Assembly: GCA_946902985.2 (NCBI GenBank)
Contig: OX336389.2
Location: 1,289,652,792 to 1,289,716,791 of the forward strand
From: Meconema thalassinum
Lineage: Eukaryota > Arthropoda > Insecta > Orthoptera > Tettigoniidae
Reading direction: 5' to 3'
Length of the DNA: 64,000 nucleotides
Made by a program: the position numbers and the translations under genes. The notes below the pieces were generated by a model. The model was not told the DNA's origin. It did not search any database and saw only the letters and a program-made list of their open reading frames with translations. Below are positions 23,560 to 33,983 of the stretch, one piece after another (the stretch's first letter is position 1; the number at the start of each line of letters is the position of its first letter).

Positions 23560-23990
23560 TTCTGTAGAATAATCATTGGCATGAAAAGTAGGCTGTATAG
23601 TTCTTAACGGAACTTCTTGTTCATTATGAAACAGTTTCTCCGACCAATCAGAGCTCAAGAAACAGTTGTGTGAGCAATTAGGTAAGGATACCTTCGCGCA
23701 TGCTCTCAAAATCCAACATATTTCTGTGTTGGCAAGCAAAGTGAATGGTCTCTGCCTTTGGAGTGCCTTGACCCGCGCATGCCCTCTATTCAGCCAGCAA
23801 AGCCAGCGCGCCCTGTTCACTAACTGAATCCCACAGATATTTAAGATTATTTATGTTAAAACATATAATAAAGTTATAATTATCGTCGAACATAAACAGT
23901 CGTATGCAACCCGCCTATAATGGTAATTAAGACACTCGTATGGAAACATACTCGAGTCTTAATTATTGCCATTATAGGCTCGTTGCATAA
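23560..23990. repeat. Hairpin repeat, copy 1
   Basis: Arms at about 23904-23942 and 23947-23988 form a long imperfect hairpin around a 4-base loop, with CCTATAATGG and CCATTATAGG at the outer part. The left flank, containing CATTATGAAACAGTTTCTCC and AATCAGAGCTC, matches the reverse complement of 63690-64000. It is one of two inverted copies in the window. No protein is visible. Confidence 0.65.
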
Positions 23991-24094
23991 TGTACTATTT
24001 TCGTTATTCTATTATTTCTCATCAGAAGTTAACTAGTGTATATACTGACCTTTAAGGTACAGTACTGTAGTAGTCACTGTTAACAAGACCACAT

Positions 24095-24170
24095 TACAAC
24101 AATAAGCCTGCTATAACAATATCATTTTCATGATCTCATGAATATTGTTCTATCGAGGTTTCACTGTGTA
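24095..24170 (-). repeat. Possible pogo/Tigger-type end
   Basis: The minus strand reads CACAGTGAAACCTCGATAGA then ACAATATTCATGA, the CAGTGAAACC form seen at ends of pogo/Tigger-like elements. It is a fragment only. Confidence 0.4.
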
Positions 24171-24184
24171 CTCTTTCGTTGTAG

Positions 24185-24572
24185 TTGTGAATTCGTTCAA
24201 GGGGTTGCGACATCGTAGCCATTTATCCCCGTCTACTTAGGTGTGTATATTACTCTTATAACTTGTGCTACAGTGGTGTCTGTATTAATGTTTTTGCTTC
24301 TTTTTTTGTAATTAAAACTAGGATTGGAAAGTGGCGGTCGCGGCCTTGAGTTATGAAGCATCCTGGCATTTGCTTAGAGCAGACGTGGGAATCCACAGAA
24401 AACCACTTCTAGGATGGCTGCGGTGAGAATCGAAACAACCACTTTTTAATTCTGCTTTCCGAGGCTGAGTGTAGCCCGTATCAGGCTATCAGCCCTCAGG
24501 CCAAAAATAATTTCCTTGGCAGAGGCAGGAATCGAACTCGGATCTTAGGGGGGTAATAACCACTACCTCATG
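24185..24572 (-). mobile_element. SINE family A, diverged minus copy
   Basis: The tail appears first on the plus strand (GGGGTTGCGACATCGTAGCC, then TATAACTTGTGCTACAGTGG). The body GGCATTTGCTTAGAGCAGAC and the head GAATCGAACTCGGAT follow. It is more diverged than other copies. Confidence 0.75.
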
Positions 24573-24654
24573 AAATCCAAATGTACTTCATTTCCATCAC
24601 AGAATGTATTTTGTCGAAGCTATTCATCTGTACACATATTTTTTTACTAATGAA

Positions 24655-24975
24655 TGGACCACATCGTGGCGTAGCAGCTAGTATTCTTGGCTGTTGCTCC
24701 ATTGGTCCGGGTTCGAATTCCAGCTCTGCCAACAAATTTAATTCTGGTCTGATGGCTGGACCGGGGTATACTGAGCCTCGTGAGCCAATCCTGTGTAGAG
24801 GTGGGTTCGATTCCCACCTTGGCCGTACAAGACGTGGTTTTCCATAGTTCCCCATCTCTACTCCAAGCAAGTGCCAGGATAGTTACTAACTTAAGGCCAC
24901 AGTCGCCTCCATACCAAACCTCACCTCTCGTACAGACACCAGAATAACACTGGCTATCAGATAACAGACAATGAA
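24655..24975 (+). mobile_element. SINE family A, 3'-truncated
   Basis: It has the head CACATCGTGGCGTAGCAGC with a good A box (TGGCGTAGCAGC), the B box GGGTTCGAATTCC and the second GGTTCGATTCCCACC site. It ends inside the TTATCAGATAACAGAC tail region. Confidence 0.82.
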
Positions 24976-25169
24976 CTAATGTGAAATACAACTGATTAAA
25001 CGTACTGGTATGACAAATAATGTTACTACTAGTATGTTTGCCCCTTATTATTCCCGTTTTCCAACGGGGTCGGGGTTGAGATGCGATGAAAGGCTTTGTA
25101 GCGGATGGTTTTTTCGGCCGGATGTCCGACGCCTGACGCCAACCTCATGAGAGGAGTTAATGAGAGATG

Positions 25170-25395
25170 AAATGAATGACGGTGAATGGAACTGAGCAAG
25201 GATGTGTAAGGAAGTGGCCGTGGCCTGTCAGAAGGTACCGTCACATCATTTGCATGGAATTGAAAATGGGAAACCTCGGAAACCATTTCAAGGACGGCCG
25301 ACGGTGGGTCTCAAACCTACGTCTACCGAGTCAGCAGAGAGCTTGGCCCCATGGCATAGAGCTGTGCGTTAGCGAGCGTAGCTACCGCTGTCGGT
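25170..25395 (-). mobile_element. SINE-like repeat, minor family
   Basis: It shares the GGGAAACCTCGGAAACCATT body type with other SINEs and has a tRNA-like segment near 25300-25395 (GGTGGGTCTCAAACCTACG, TTAGCGAGCGTAGCTACCGC). Part of that end recurs at 29010-29045. The ends are uncertain. Confidence 0.5.
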
Positions 25396-25539
25396 AAATA
25401 ATATTACTACTACTACTACTATGAATAATATTGTGGGGTTTGAAGCCATTTTTTCAGTGTTGCCTTAGTAAACAAGAGTTTAGTGCTTTTCAGTCGGTCA
25501 ACACGAATGTACCCAAAAGAGCTGGGTTATGCCCTAATC

Positions 25540-26310
25540 CTGGAATAAATTACATGAGATTAATAAATACACTAGGATGACCAGTTTCGATCGTCAAGCG
25601 ATCATCATCAGACACTTAGGCTATAAAATCTATGTTTGAAAATACAGGTGAAAATATTTACAATATGCACAATTATTTAGTTGCAGTATTCATTCCATTC
25701 CTGACCCGGTCGGAGACTGGAAGCAGGCTGTGGATTTTCATTGGTACTGCAACTGTCGGTGTATGCTAAATGCAGTATATATGATGTTAGGTGAAATGCT
25801 GAATGGTGTTAGATATCCGGAGTTTGTATATTTGGAGTGATTATATGGTTGTAAAAATCAACTATGGTTAAACTGTAATATTACAGTCTACTACTTATCT
25901 GGTTGTCGTCCTTGCAGGAGCTACGCGCAGTTTCGTGTTCACTGTTACTCCAGGTGTGGTCGACTGAGATGGGCTGTTATCTCAACGACACTGGTATTTT
26001 CCTTTATCCCCCTGTTCATATGTGCTGTGCGGAGTCAGTGCGATATAATTACGTGGGGTGTTGCCAAAACTAGATAGGTGTATGTTATTGAATGAGGTGG
26101 GTCTACAACTATTAAAGACCGTGGAACATTCCCCGCCACGCGTGACCATAAGTCATTCAAACTAAGCGCTGCCCGGTCTTTTGAGGACGTCCCGGCACCT
26201 TTAATACTGCCGCGAATACGGGCCTTGGTTTATTGCAGAAGAAAAGTACATCGTACACCTGATCCAGCTAACATTTACCTATTAAAACCCCCTAATCCCC
26301 CCCCTCCCTT
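25540..26310 (-). repeat. Penelope terminal region (pLTR-like)
   Basis: It is untranslated, lies downstream of the coding region in the minus sense, and matches 20396-21130 (plus strand) in blocks such as AGGACGTCCCGGCACC against GGTGCCGGGACGTC and GGTTTATTGCAG against CTGCAATAAACC. It includes the hammerhead-like motif at 25574-25615. Penelope-like elements often carry such terminal repeats with ribozymes. Confidence 0.7.
25574..25615 (-). ncRNA. Hammerhead-like motif, copy 3
   Basis: It has the same CTGATGA box, GATCG/CGATC stem, GAAAC and GTC order as at 21055. Bases just before the CTGATGA box differ from the other copies, leaving stem I nearly unpaired, so this copy is a weaker candidate. 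Confidence 0.4.
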
Positions 26311-26331
26311 TTATGCAGCTTGACTGTATCG

Positions 26332-26550
26332 CTAAGTTGTGTCTTGTTTCCGGCAGGGTGTGTTTTTTAGAAGAATGAAGAGGTGTGAGCTCTCCATGAA
26401 CGTGTGTTCATTTAGATTGTTGGGATTGTTTCGTTTGGCTAGGTGTATCTCGATTGCTTCCTTTATGTCAAGAGCTCTGTCTTTCGATTCGTGATGAATT
26501 ATTTTTAGGTCCGTCTCGATGTTAGTAAAGCTGATCCCCGCGTCACACAT
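26332..26550 (-). pseudogene. Penelope C-terminal piece
   Basis: About 72 codons with ETDLKIIHHESKDRALDI and KEAIEIHLAKRN. In Penelope-like proteins this type of helix follows the GIY-YIG domain. It is out of frame with the domain upstream, showing a frameshift near 26550. Confidence 0.75.
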
Positions 26551-26821
26551 ATGTTCGCACGGCTGAATGTGTTCTGTATTTTATCGCATTCCTATGTTCA
26601 TTATAACGCGTGTCTATTCGTCTTCCACTCTGTCCGATGTAATTGGCTTGACAACCAGTGTCTTGGCACGTTATAGAATATACCCCTGACTTTGAATACG
26701 GGTCATGTTTATTTAGATTACTATTTTGTAGGTGCCTACCGGTTGTGTTTTTCGTTGTGAATGCTATTTTTATGCCTTGCATTTTGAATAGATTAGTGAT
26801 TTTATATGTATTCGCATTCAC
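26543..26821 (-). pseudogene. Penelope GIY-YIG endonuclease domain
   Basis: About 92 codons. GVYSITCQDTGCQANYIGQS holds the GIY-YIG core with V in place of I, followed by the catalytic-type arginine in GRRIDTRYNEH. The domain nicks DNA for retrotransposition in active relatives. It directly follows the RT piece but in another phase. Confidence 0.85.
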
Positions 26822-27744
26822 ATAGTTGAAACGCGCAAATTTTTTCTCATTACTGTTTCCTCATTACTGTCCGGTTTGGGAATCGTTTTATCTTTATTTT
26901 TATGTTTGGCTATAATTCGGTTTATTTTGCTTTGCGGGAAATGGTTTTCCTTTGCTATTTGCTTAATGGTTCTTATTTCCTTATTATAGTTGTCTTTTGA
27001 CATGGGTATGTTTAAAGCCCTGTGGCCCGCTAATTTGTGCGTACTGGGGTGATTTGACTGATTGTCGATTGCATGCGAGGTTTGTGTGGCTTTTCGGAAT
27101 ATGGAATATGAAAGCTCGTTGTCTTTACGTTCAATAGTTCCGTTGAGATAATTTATTTTTAGGTCTGTTTCGGATTCCTTAGTGAATTTGATTGAGTGGT
27201 GTAGGCTATTAATGGATTGGAGAATTGTTTCTTCGCTTGTTAGTTCAGTATCGTAGATGCAAATTACATCATCTATGTATCTTTTCCATATTACTATTCC
27301 CTTTGATGAAGTCGTTTCTAAGAACGCATTTTCTAGTGCATTAATGAAGATGTCAGCGATTAACCCGCTTAGTGGCGATCCCATCGCTAGGCCTTCTCTC
27401 TGTGTGTACATTTTATTGTCAAATTGAAACACGTTTTGGCTGAGAACGACCCTCAGTAATCTCACAATCTCTTCAGTTTCTTTTGCCGAATTGTTGGATT
27501 TTAAGTTGTTTTCGATAGTGTTGATTGCTTCAATAATCGGAATATTGGTGTACATGTTAGTTACATCGAAGGATACTAGCCTCAAGCTAGGTTTCATTTG
27601 TAGGGTGTTCAATGCTGTTACTAGTTCCGTTGTGTTCTTTACAGAGTTGTTTTTGTCGTAGGAAAGACGGTATTTTAAGATTTTTAGTAACTCTTTGCTG
27701 ATTTTGTAATTGGGGGCATTCCTACAATTGTCTATTGGTCCCAT
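26818..27744 (-). pseudogene. Penelope reverse transcriptase
   Basis: About 308 codons. Motif A is SFDVTNMYTNIPI with aspartate at ~60, motif B is GLAMGSPLSGLIADIF at ~118-133, motif C is YIDD at ~156-159, and the thumb-like INYLNGTIERKDN region follows. These match Penelope-group RTs more closely than LINE or LTR RTs. N-terminal RT sequence lies further upstream in other frames (for example LIITKADKGNTTVIL near 27960-28010 minus). Confidence 0.9.
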
Positions 27745-28497
27745 TGGGCACTCCTTTTTGTGTATTTTGGTTGTCCCCTCAATGACGGTATTTTCTGGTT
27801 CATGTTTATTAGTCTCGATTTTTCGGCTTTGGTCAGTATGTATTTTGTTTCTTTTAGCGCACTTTTTATTTATTTTTAGAATTTGTTGGTGGGGTCTTTA
27901 GTTAATTCCTTGATTTCGTTGTTGTTTCGGAATTCGACTGTTTTTTCGATGTATCCTGTCTTGATCAAAATTACTGTAGTGTTTCCCTTATCTGCTTTTG
28001 TGATGATTAAGTCATGTTCTTTTATTTTTCGTTTCAATGACTTTATTTGTTTGAGTTGTTTGTTGTTTTGAATGTTATTGCTTTCGTCCTCTCGTTTGAG
28101 GATTTTTTTGGCTTTGTTGGTGGCAAGATATTTGGTTAATTCCCTGTCTTATGTTGGGAGCTTGTGACTGGCTATCTCGATATCTGTGATTAACTGTTTT
28201 ATATTGTGGTTCGTGTGTGCGTCTGTGCAGTTGTATTTCAAACCTTTGTCTAACATATTCATTTCATCTTGGGAAAAGGTTACGTTCGTTCTGTTGTTTA
28301 CCCTGCTGTGGAAATTGAATTCATTGTTATTCGTGTGTTGTTCATTGAGTGTTCTGTAATTCTCCTAGTTTTCTTAATTTATTTTCTAGCGTTTCGTGCT
28401 TCCTCATTGCTCTGATTTTGATGGTGTCATGTAGGTGCTCGGTGAAGCTGTCCCATTGGGATGCGTGCCAGAAGTTACTTAGTTGCAATTGAATGTC

Positions 28498-28695
28498 CTA
28501 TAATTGTTGGTTGATTTTTTGCTTTCTTATGTATGCAAATCTTAATTCGTTTTTTTTTATCCAAAGCGCTTTGGCTTCTTTAGTTGAAATGATCGAGGCT
28601 GGTGTGTTCGGTACGGTTTTAATTGGTACGTATTTAGGGGTGAGATTTAGTTCTATACATTTTTTGTTGAACCAAATTGACTTGTCTAAGTTCAT
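28498..28695 (-). pseudogene. Penelope N-terminal fragment
   Basis: About 65 codons with ELNLTPKYVPIKTVPN, a segment that precedes RT in Penelope-like proteins. It marks the 5' part of the element. The ~700 bp between this and the RT frame is coding-derived but broken by frameshifts and stops. Confidence 0.65.
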
Positions 28696-28760
28696 GAGTT
28701 TGAGCCTGAGTGATTTGAATCTCTTGGCAGCGCCCCCCGGTCACGAAAACCAAGATTAAC

Positions 28761-29209
28761 GGCCGAGGGGACCCCAATACCTGCAGGCCAAATGGATGGG
28801 CAGCGATCGCTTGGTTGGCCTAGGCTCTTCAAGGGCTGTAGTGCCAGGGGTTATAATATATATTCATTATATCATTGCTCTACAAATTCACATTACCGTC
28901 TTAATTAATAATCATCAACAGGGTTATATATATTATCGTGGAAGTTCTCTGTGGTTTGATATAATAGTACATGGGGTCCTGCGTTCAAGTTCCTAGAGGT
29001 GGCATTCGCGACAACGTTAGTGAGCCTCGCTACCACTGTTGGTAATAATAATAGTTATAATTAAGTATGTATATACATGAAACTGAGAGGTCTCGGGTTG
29101 TGTACGCCCCTACCTCCCAGCATGGGGGGCGATACTGCTTTCATTGGTGTGGAACATGCTACTCTCTCACCTTATTTGGCTATAACCTTTAGGATTGCCC
29201 TCTTCTGCG
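28761..29209. other. No gene seen
   Basis: Mostly AT-rich sequence. A piece at 29010-29045 (GTGAGCCTCGCTACCACTG) resembles the end of the SINE-like repeat at 25375-25395. Confidence 0.5.
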
Positions 29210-29350
29210 GTCATCGACATTTTTCTGTAACATTGTTATCGTTGTTCATTGAATTTAGGGGCTTACGACATTTTGGTCAAGAGCTCCGTGTAGTTGGGTG
29301 CGTGTAGAACTTGACTGATAACCTGTATTAATGTGTTGACTGTTGGAGTG
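29210..29350 (-). mobile_element. SINE family A tail fragment
   Basis: It holds only the 3' part on the minus strand (AGGGGCTTACGACATTTTGG, TTGACTGATAACCTGTATTA). The rest is replaced by the next SINE. Confidence 0.65.
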
Positions 29351-29369
29351 CGTTCGTTGCTGAGTCTTT

Positions 29370-29752
29370 TAAGGATTTTGCGATATCGTGGCCATGTAGC
29401 CCCGTCTACTTGGGTGTGTGTAGAATTTGATAACTTGTGCCACTCTGATGTCTGTACCAGTGTGTGAATATATAATTGAGGTAGGATTTGGGTAGGAATT
29501 GGCCATGTCCTTAAGTTAGGCACCATTCCGGCATTTTGTTTGGAGTAGAAGTGGACAACCATGGAAAACCACTTCCAGGATGACTGAGGTGGGAATCGAA
29601 CCCGCCTCTTCTCAGTTTTGCCTCACGAGGCTGAGAGTACCCCATTCCAGCCCTCAGACCAGAATTACGTTTCTTCGCAGAGCCTGGAATTGAACCCGGG
29701 CTTCCGTGGTGACAGCCAAGATTGCTAGCCACTACGCAACGAGGCGGACGTA
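29370..29752 (-). mobile_element. SINE family A, full minus copy
   Basis: It has the tail (GATATCGTGGCCATGTAGCC), body (CCATTCCGGCATTTTGTTTG), second B box (GTGGGAATCGAACCCGCC) and head (GGAATTGAACCCGGG, CTAGCCACTACGCAACGAGG). Confidence 0.87.
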
Positions 29753-29769
29753 CGTGTGTGTGTAACTCT

Positions 29770-29965
29770 ATTACGGACAAGGATACAGTAGCCGCCATGG
29801 GACTTAAAGTAAGGTACTGTCCCGGCATTTTACCTGGAGGGAGTGTGGAGAAACCCGGGAAACACACACGCAGGGTAGCCGCTGTCAGCACCGAGATTCG
29901 AAACTCCGATCTCTGGACTTGCTGCAGCTGCCCTCGCAGCCCTGGTGTTGACGAGCACGGCTTCT
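29770..29965 (-). mobile_element. SINE-like fragment, minor family
   Basis: The body (CTGTCCCGGCATTTTACCTG, AACCCGGGAAACACACACG) resembles the shared SINE middle. The B-box-like site GAGATTCGAAACTCCGATC is followed by a non-family-A head. Confidence 0.55.
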
Positions 29966-30344
29966 GTAACATTAACAGTAGCAGTCAACACTGAGTTTCA
30001 CATTCGGATAATGTCAAATTCAGTGAAATTTGGCACATTTTTTTTGTGCGATTTAAGTTCGCGCAGCGCTGTATTGTGAAGCATATGACGTACCTACATC
30101 AATCATTACTCGACGCACGGTCCGTGACCAATGCATTCCGATTTTTAATGAGCATTCCCCTCGATACCCCACCCCACTCCACCCCTCCCGGCAAAAGCAA
30201 TAATTAAAAGAAATAGCTGACGTAACGAGCTATGTATATTTAAAACTCGCCGTGTGTTTCGAAAGCGAGTTACTGAACCTGCCCAGTCGATGTTGGACAG
30301 CAGGAATGAGCCCAACTTGACAGGTCAGAAAAGTTATTTCATTT

Positions 30345-30500
30345 TAAGGGTTTGTGGCATCTTGGTTGCTTCCTTAGTTTAGGGGCTGCGACAACGTGGT
30401 CATGTAGCCCCGTGCACTTTGGGTGTGTGTAGAATTTGTCTGATAACCGGTGTTAATTGTGATGGCTATATTAGTGTGTGTTGTCTGTGATTCAGGTAGA
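30345..30500 (-). mobile_element. SINE family A tail fragment
   Basis: It holds only the 3' tail portion (GGGGCTGCGACAACGTGGTC, AATTTGTCTGATAACCGGTG), truncated before the body. Confidence 0.7.
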
Positions 30501-30734
30501 AGGACTGCAGACGATAAATTTTTTCAAGTAGTTCCTACTTTTGCTACCAAATGCTACCGTCCACGACACCTAGCTGCGGACGTGGCTACTAAATGCCATC
30601 GCAGTCAGCACCTGGTGGTAAACGTTGGAACTAATATAGCGTTATCAAACTAACCTACAAATTTTAGCTTCCACAAGTGTAGTTAGTGGAAGGTTCTTTT
30701 TCATGCCATAAATCTATGACATGGGACCGCCGGC

Positions 30735-30872
30735 TTTACTTCCCCTCGAAAGGAAGACATACTGAGGGATTTGTAACGCTCTTAAAAAGTCCGCCGACTT
30801 CGGCGGGGTTTGAACCCGCGATCTTGGGTATAGAAGCTCAGCATGCTACCAACTACGCCACCGAAGTCGCCT
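30735..30872 (-). mobile_element. tRNA-like SINE head, other family
   Basis: The minus strand has an A box TGGCGTAGTTGG and a B box GGTTCAAACCCCG. CGACTTCGG near its start is complementary to CCGAAGTCG near its end, like an acceptor stem. The anticodon arm does not pair, so it is a tRNA-derived SINE rather than a tRNA gene. Confidence 0.6.
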
Positions 30873-31121
30873 TTGTGACATCTTGTGTGTATCATTCTGT
30901 TTGATAACCTGTGTTATTGAAATGGCTGTAGGAACATGTATAACTTGATTATTACGACCTATGATTGTGTTGGTGTCCCGGGGCTTGAAATATAGTACCA
31001 TCTCAGCATTGGCCTGGTTTGAGTATGGAACAAACCGGAGAGAAACCACATTCTGGATGGCCTATGTTAGCGTTGGGATCAGAACCTCTGATCTCCGAAC
31101 GCTAGCGACTTTTGTCTAGTT

Positions 31122-31365
31122 GGTCCACATTGTGGTGTAGCAGCTAGCGTTCTTGGCTGTCGCCCCGGAGGTCCGGGTTCGATTCCTGGCTCTGCCAAGA
31201 AATTCAATTCTTGTCTGAGGGCTGAAACGGAGTACACTCAGCCTCGCGAGGCAAACCTGTGAAGAGGTGTGTTCAATTTCCACCTCAGCTATCCTGTAAG
31301 TGGTTGTCTCTGGTTTCCCACTTCCACTCCAGATAAATGCTGGAATTGTTCCTAACTGTAGGTAA
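31122..31365 (+). mobile_element. SINE family A, 3'-truncated
   Basis: It has the head CACATTGTGGTGTAGCAGC, the B box GGGTTCGATTCCTGG and the body CCAGATAAATGCTGGAATTG. It stops at about 31365 where a GGATA-rich segment begins. Confidence 0.82.
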
Positions 31366-31510
31366 AGCCCAGCGCGGATGCAGATATCCACAGATAAACC
31401 CACGGATATCCGCCAAATTTTTCGCCTTGTGGATAACGTTTGCATGGCTGTGCGGATAGCGGATAAGCTGCTGATAATGTTCAGAGTAAATTTGCGGATA
31501 TTTTTAGAAT
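31366..31510. repeat. GCGGATA-rich degenerate repeat
   Basis: Scattered GCGGAT and GGATAT steps (ACGGATATCCGCC, TGCGGATAGCGGATAAG). The composition is like the 32 bp minisatellite at 38390-38816, so it may be an unamplified relative. Confidence 0.5.
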
Positions 31511-31687
31511 ACAATGTTGAACTAGATTTTTTTAAATAATTTTAATTTTTGCTAAGATCTGCGTCTTTCACGTTTCTTGTTATTTCCGTATTTGCTTTAG
31601 CTTGGATTGTATGAGAATAAGAGAGAAGTGAGAGAAGCCAGTCGCGGAAATACCCTCAATTAGTGTTGACTTAAATATATATATATG

Positions 31688-31926
31688 TGTGGGAAACGGT
31701 TTCCAGATCATGACACTCACAAGCATCGAATATAGAACTGAATTATTTATTAAAAACAATGAAACTGATTAAAATACAGTAAAGAAATAAGGGGATGTGT
31801 TTCGCGGCTCGTCGGAACTCGGAATACTGCTTCTCTTCTTTCTATTCTCAGACAATGGCGCTGAGCTTACTCCTGTGCCCGCTAGATCCCATACTCGGCC
31901 TTCTTGATCCTCATTCGGCTCCCACA
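31688..31926 (-). repeat. 3' LTR of the second gypsy element
   Basis: It differs from the other LTR at about half a dozen positions. It begins TGTGGGAAAC after an AT repeat and ends CTCCCACA. Confidence 0.93.
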
Positions 31927-32272
31927 ATCGGTCGTCCTGATCCTCATCCGACCTGGATGAAGAAAATCCGCCCGGCCAGGGCCTCATGAACTCCGCACAG
32001 GACGATGTGATTCTTGGTCCAGCATGGTCTCCTTCTCTGCTGACGTCATATGTGTCGTTGAGTTTTACTCGAGTCACTCGATAAGGTCCTAGACTTTTGG
32101 TTTTTAGTTTCAGATGTGGACCGATCTGAGTGCGTTTGATGGCAACCAGGTCGTTTACCTGATACTTCTTGGGCTCCTTACGTCATCGGTTGAATTCGGC
32201 ACGATTTTCAGATTGTACATTTTCTATCTGCTTTTTTGCATCTTCTCTCATCTAATAACGTTTTTCGTTGAA

Positions 32273-32530
32273 CTAATTGATCAGCACCTCTTCGAGGATT
32301 TGCACTATACGTAGATCATTTTGGTTGTGCATTCTGACTCCTGTCAGCAGCTCGAAAGGTGACATTCCGATGCTCCTCTGGAACGTAGAGTTGATAGCTC
32401 GTTGGACGGATGGTACAACCTTGTACCATTTTGTTGGATCGTCAATGCTAAGTTTAGCGATGATCTTGGTCACTGTTGAGTTGACTCTCTCGATTTGACC
32501 ATTGGCTCTTGGCAGTCCAGCTGTGATCAA
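32273..32530 (-). pseudogene. Integrase C-part with catalytic E, second gypsy element
   Basis: AGLPRANGQIERVNSTV holds the catalytic glutamate region of a DDE integrase, followed by FQRSIGMSPFELLTG. It is separated by a frameshift from the first part at 32571-32801. Confidence 0.85.
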
Positions 32531-32570
32531 GACGTGCTTGATACTCTGCGATTTACAGTAGTCCTGGAAC

Positions 32571-32801
32571 TCATGGGAGGTGAACGATGGCCCCCCTGTC
32601 GGTGATCACTTGAACTGGGTTTCCAAAGTTCGTCCTCTGAAACTCCATCTTTTCAATCGTCTCTGCCGATTTGGTAGTTTTCACAGGATACAGCCAGGTG
32701 AACTTCGTGAAGGCGTCTATCACACAGAATATGTGTTCATATCCCTTGTGTGTAGACTTAAGTGGTCCAATGTGATCCATGTGGTAGGTGTGCAAAGGCA
32801 C
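32571..32801 (-). pseudogene. Integrase core N-part, second gypsy element
   Basis: HMDHIGPLKSTHKGYEH contains the first catalytic aspartate, and VQVITDRGA holds the second. It is frameshifted relative to both neighbours. Confidence 0.85.
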
Positions 32802-32807
32802 ACTCTC

Positions 32808-33980
32808 CTAGAACATTGGATGTAACCAACCTTCTTTCTTGCCTGTCTTCCTATTAACCACCAGACACTTCACACAGTTGGCTATGACTCGTTTCACCTT
32901 GTTGGCCAAGTCTGGAATATAATATTCCTGCTTCACGTCTTCTTCAGTCCTTTTAACAGCGTAGTGTCCCTTCTCATGTGCATCTCTGATGATTTCATGG
33001 TGCATTGCCCACGGGACCACCAACGTCTCTCGCCCGTCAACAAATTTAAGTAGCAGTCCATCTCTGACGATGAAGTTTTCGTAAGGCCCTTTCTCCAGTG
33101 TCGCTTTTATCGCTGTCAATCCTTCGTCTTTTCTCTGGGCGATTTTGATCCTCGCTGCAAGGCCATCAGGGAATCCAAACATCACTGCTGGACATCGGCT
33201 CAGGGCATCGACATGTTTCATCCTGGTTGCAGTTCGGTGTTCGATGGTATAGTCAAACTCCTCCAAGGCCATAGCCCATGTAGCTACTCGTGGGACCAGG
33301 TCCCTTTTGTGCATTGTCTTTTGGAATGCCATACAGTCAGTCATAATCTTGAACGGAATTCCATTTTTCTTTTTGACTACCACCACTTGGCATGTATATT
33401 CCGATTGACTCGGTTCTATGATATCTTCCTCCAGCCACGCCTCGACTTGCTCATCGACAAATTCGTTCTCAAGCGGTGCCATTCGTCTGGGCCTGCTAAA
33501 TATCGGTTTTTCTTCTTTCAATGTGATCTTCATCTTGACATCAGTAGATTTCGTCTTCTTTGGTACATATCTCGCTACCAAATCCTGGATCTGTTCCCTT
33601 TTTTCCTCATCAACGCAGTTCTCGATATCAAATTCCTGTTCGTCGGCTACCCTGATCACCATCATTGGGACCTCTAGTTTCTTGATGGTAACTCCTTGCT
33701 TGCTCAGGATGACCTCACCCTGATCCAATAGATCGTTACCAATAACCATGTCCCACTCCATAGTATCATCAGAAACAACATAGACGTTGGTTTGGAACTC
33801 CAGCTCGTCTACTTCAACGACTGTTGTGAAGTAACCTTGAGGAGCAACAAAACCATTACCGAATCCTTTCAAAACAAGATCCGTGCTCTTCAATCCTGGG
33901 GAACCCATGGTCTTATGGATGTTTTGTCGCAGTAGGTTATAAGGACAGCCACAGTCGATAAGTGCCTGAAGTTTCTGCTG
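32808..33980 (-). pseudogene. pol: Pol of the second gypsy element with RT core deleted
   Basis: The frame is open from the stop at 33984. It begins with a protease remnant (ALIDCGCPYNLL, with DCG in place of DTG), then WDMVIGNDLL, then the RT entry (FVDEQVEAWLEEDIIEPS, VVVVKKKNG). It jumps straight to the RNase H region (MTDCMAFQKT, EFDYTIEHRTAT, HVDALSRCP), then the integrase zinc finger (HEIIRDAHEKGHY, CVKC). The whole catalytic palm including the YxDD motif is missing, an in-frame deletion. The first ATG at 33908 is probably not the original start. Confidence 0.9.
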
Positions 33981-33983
33981 ACC

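Larger units (their letters stand above)
25430..28760 (-). mobile_element. Penelope-like element, degenerate
   Basis: The minus strand holds, in order, a Penelope N-terminal region, an RT with YIDD, a GIY-YIG endonuclease domain and a C-terminal helix-like piece, then a ~750 bp terminal region. That region carries the hammerhead-like motif and the GTTGACCGACTGAAAAG end also seen at 21169-21186. RT plus C-terminal GIY-YIG is diagnostic for Penelope-like retroelements. Several frameshifts separate the parts, so it is not functional. The 5' end near 28760 is uncertain. Confidence 0.88.

Noticed and set aside
25029..25286. Minus-strand ORF near a SINE
   Set aside because: It is a shadow frame of repeat sequence with no domain.
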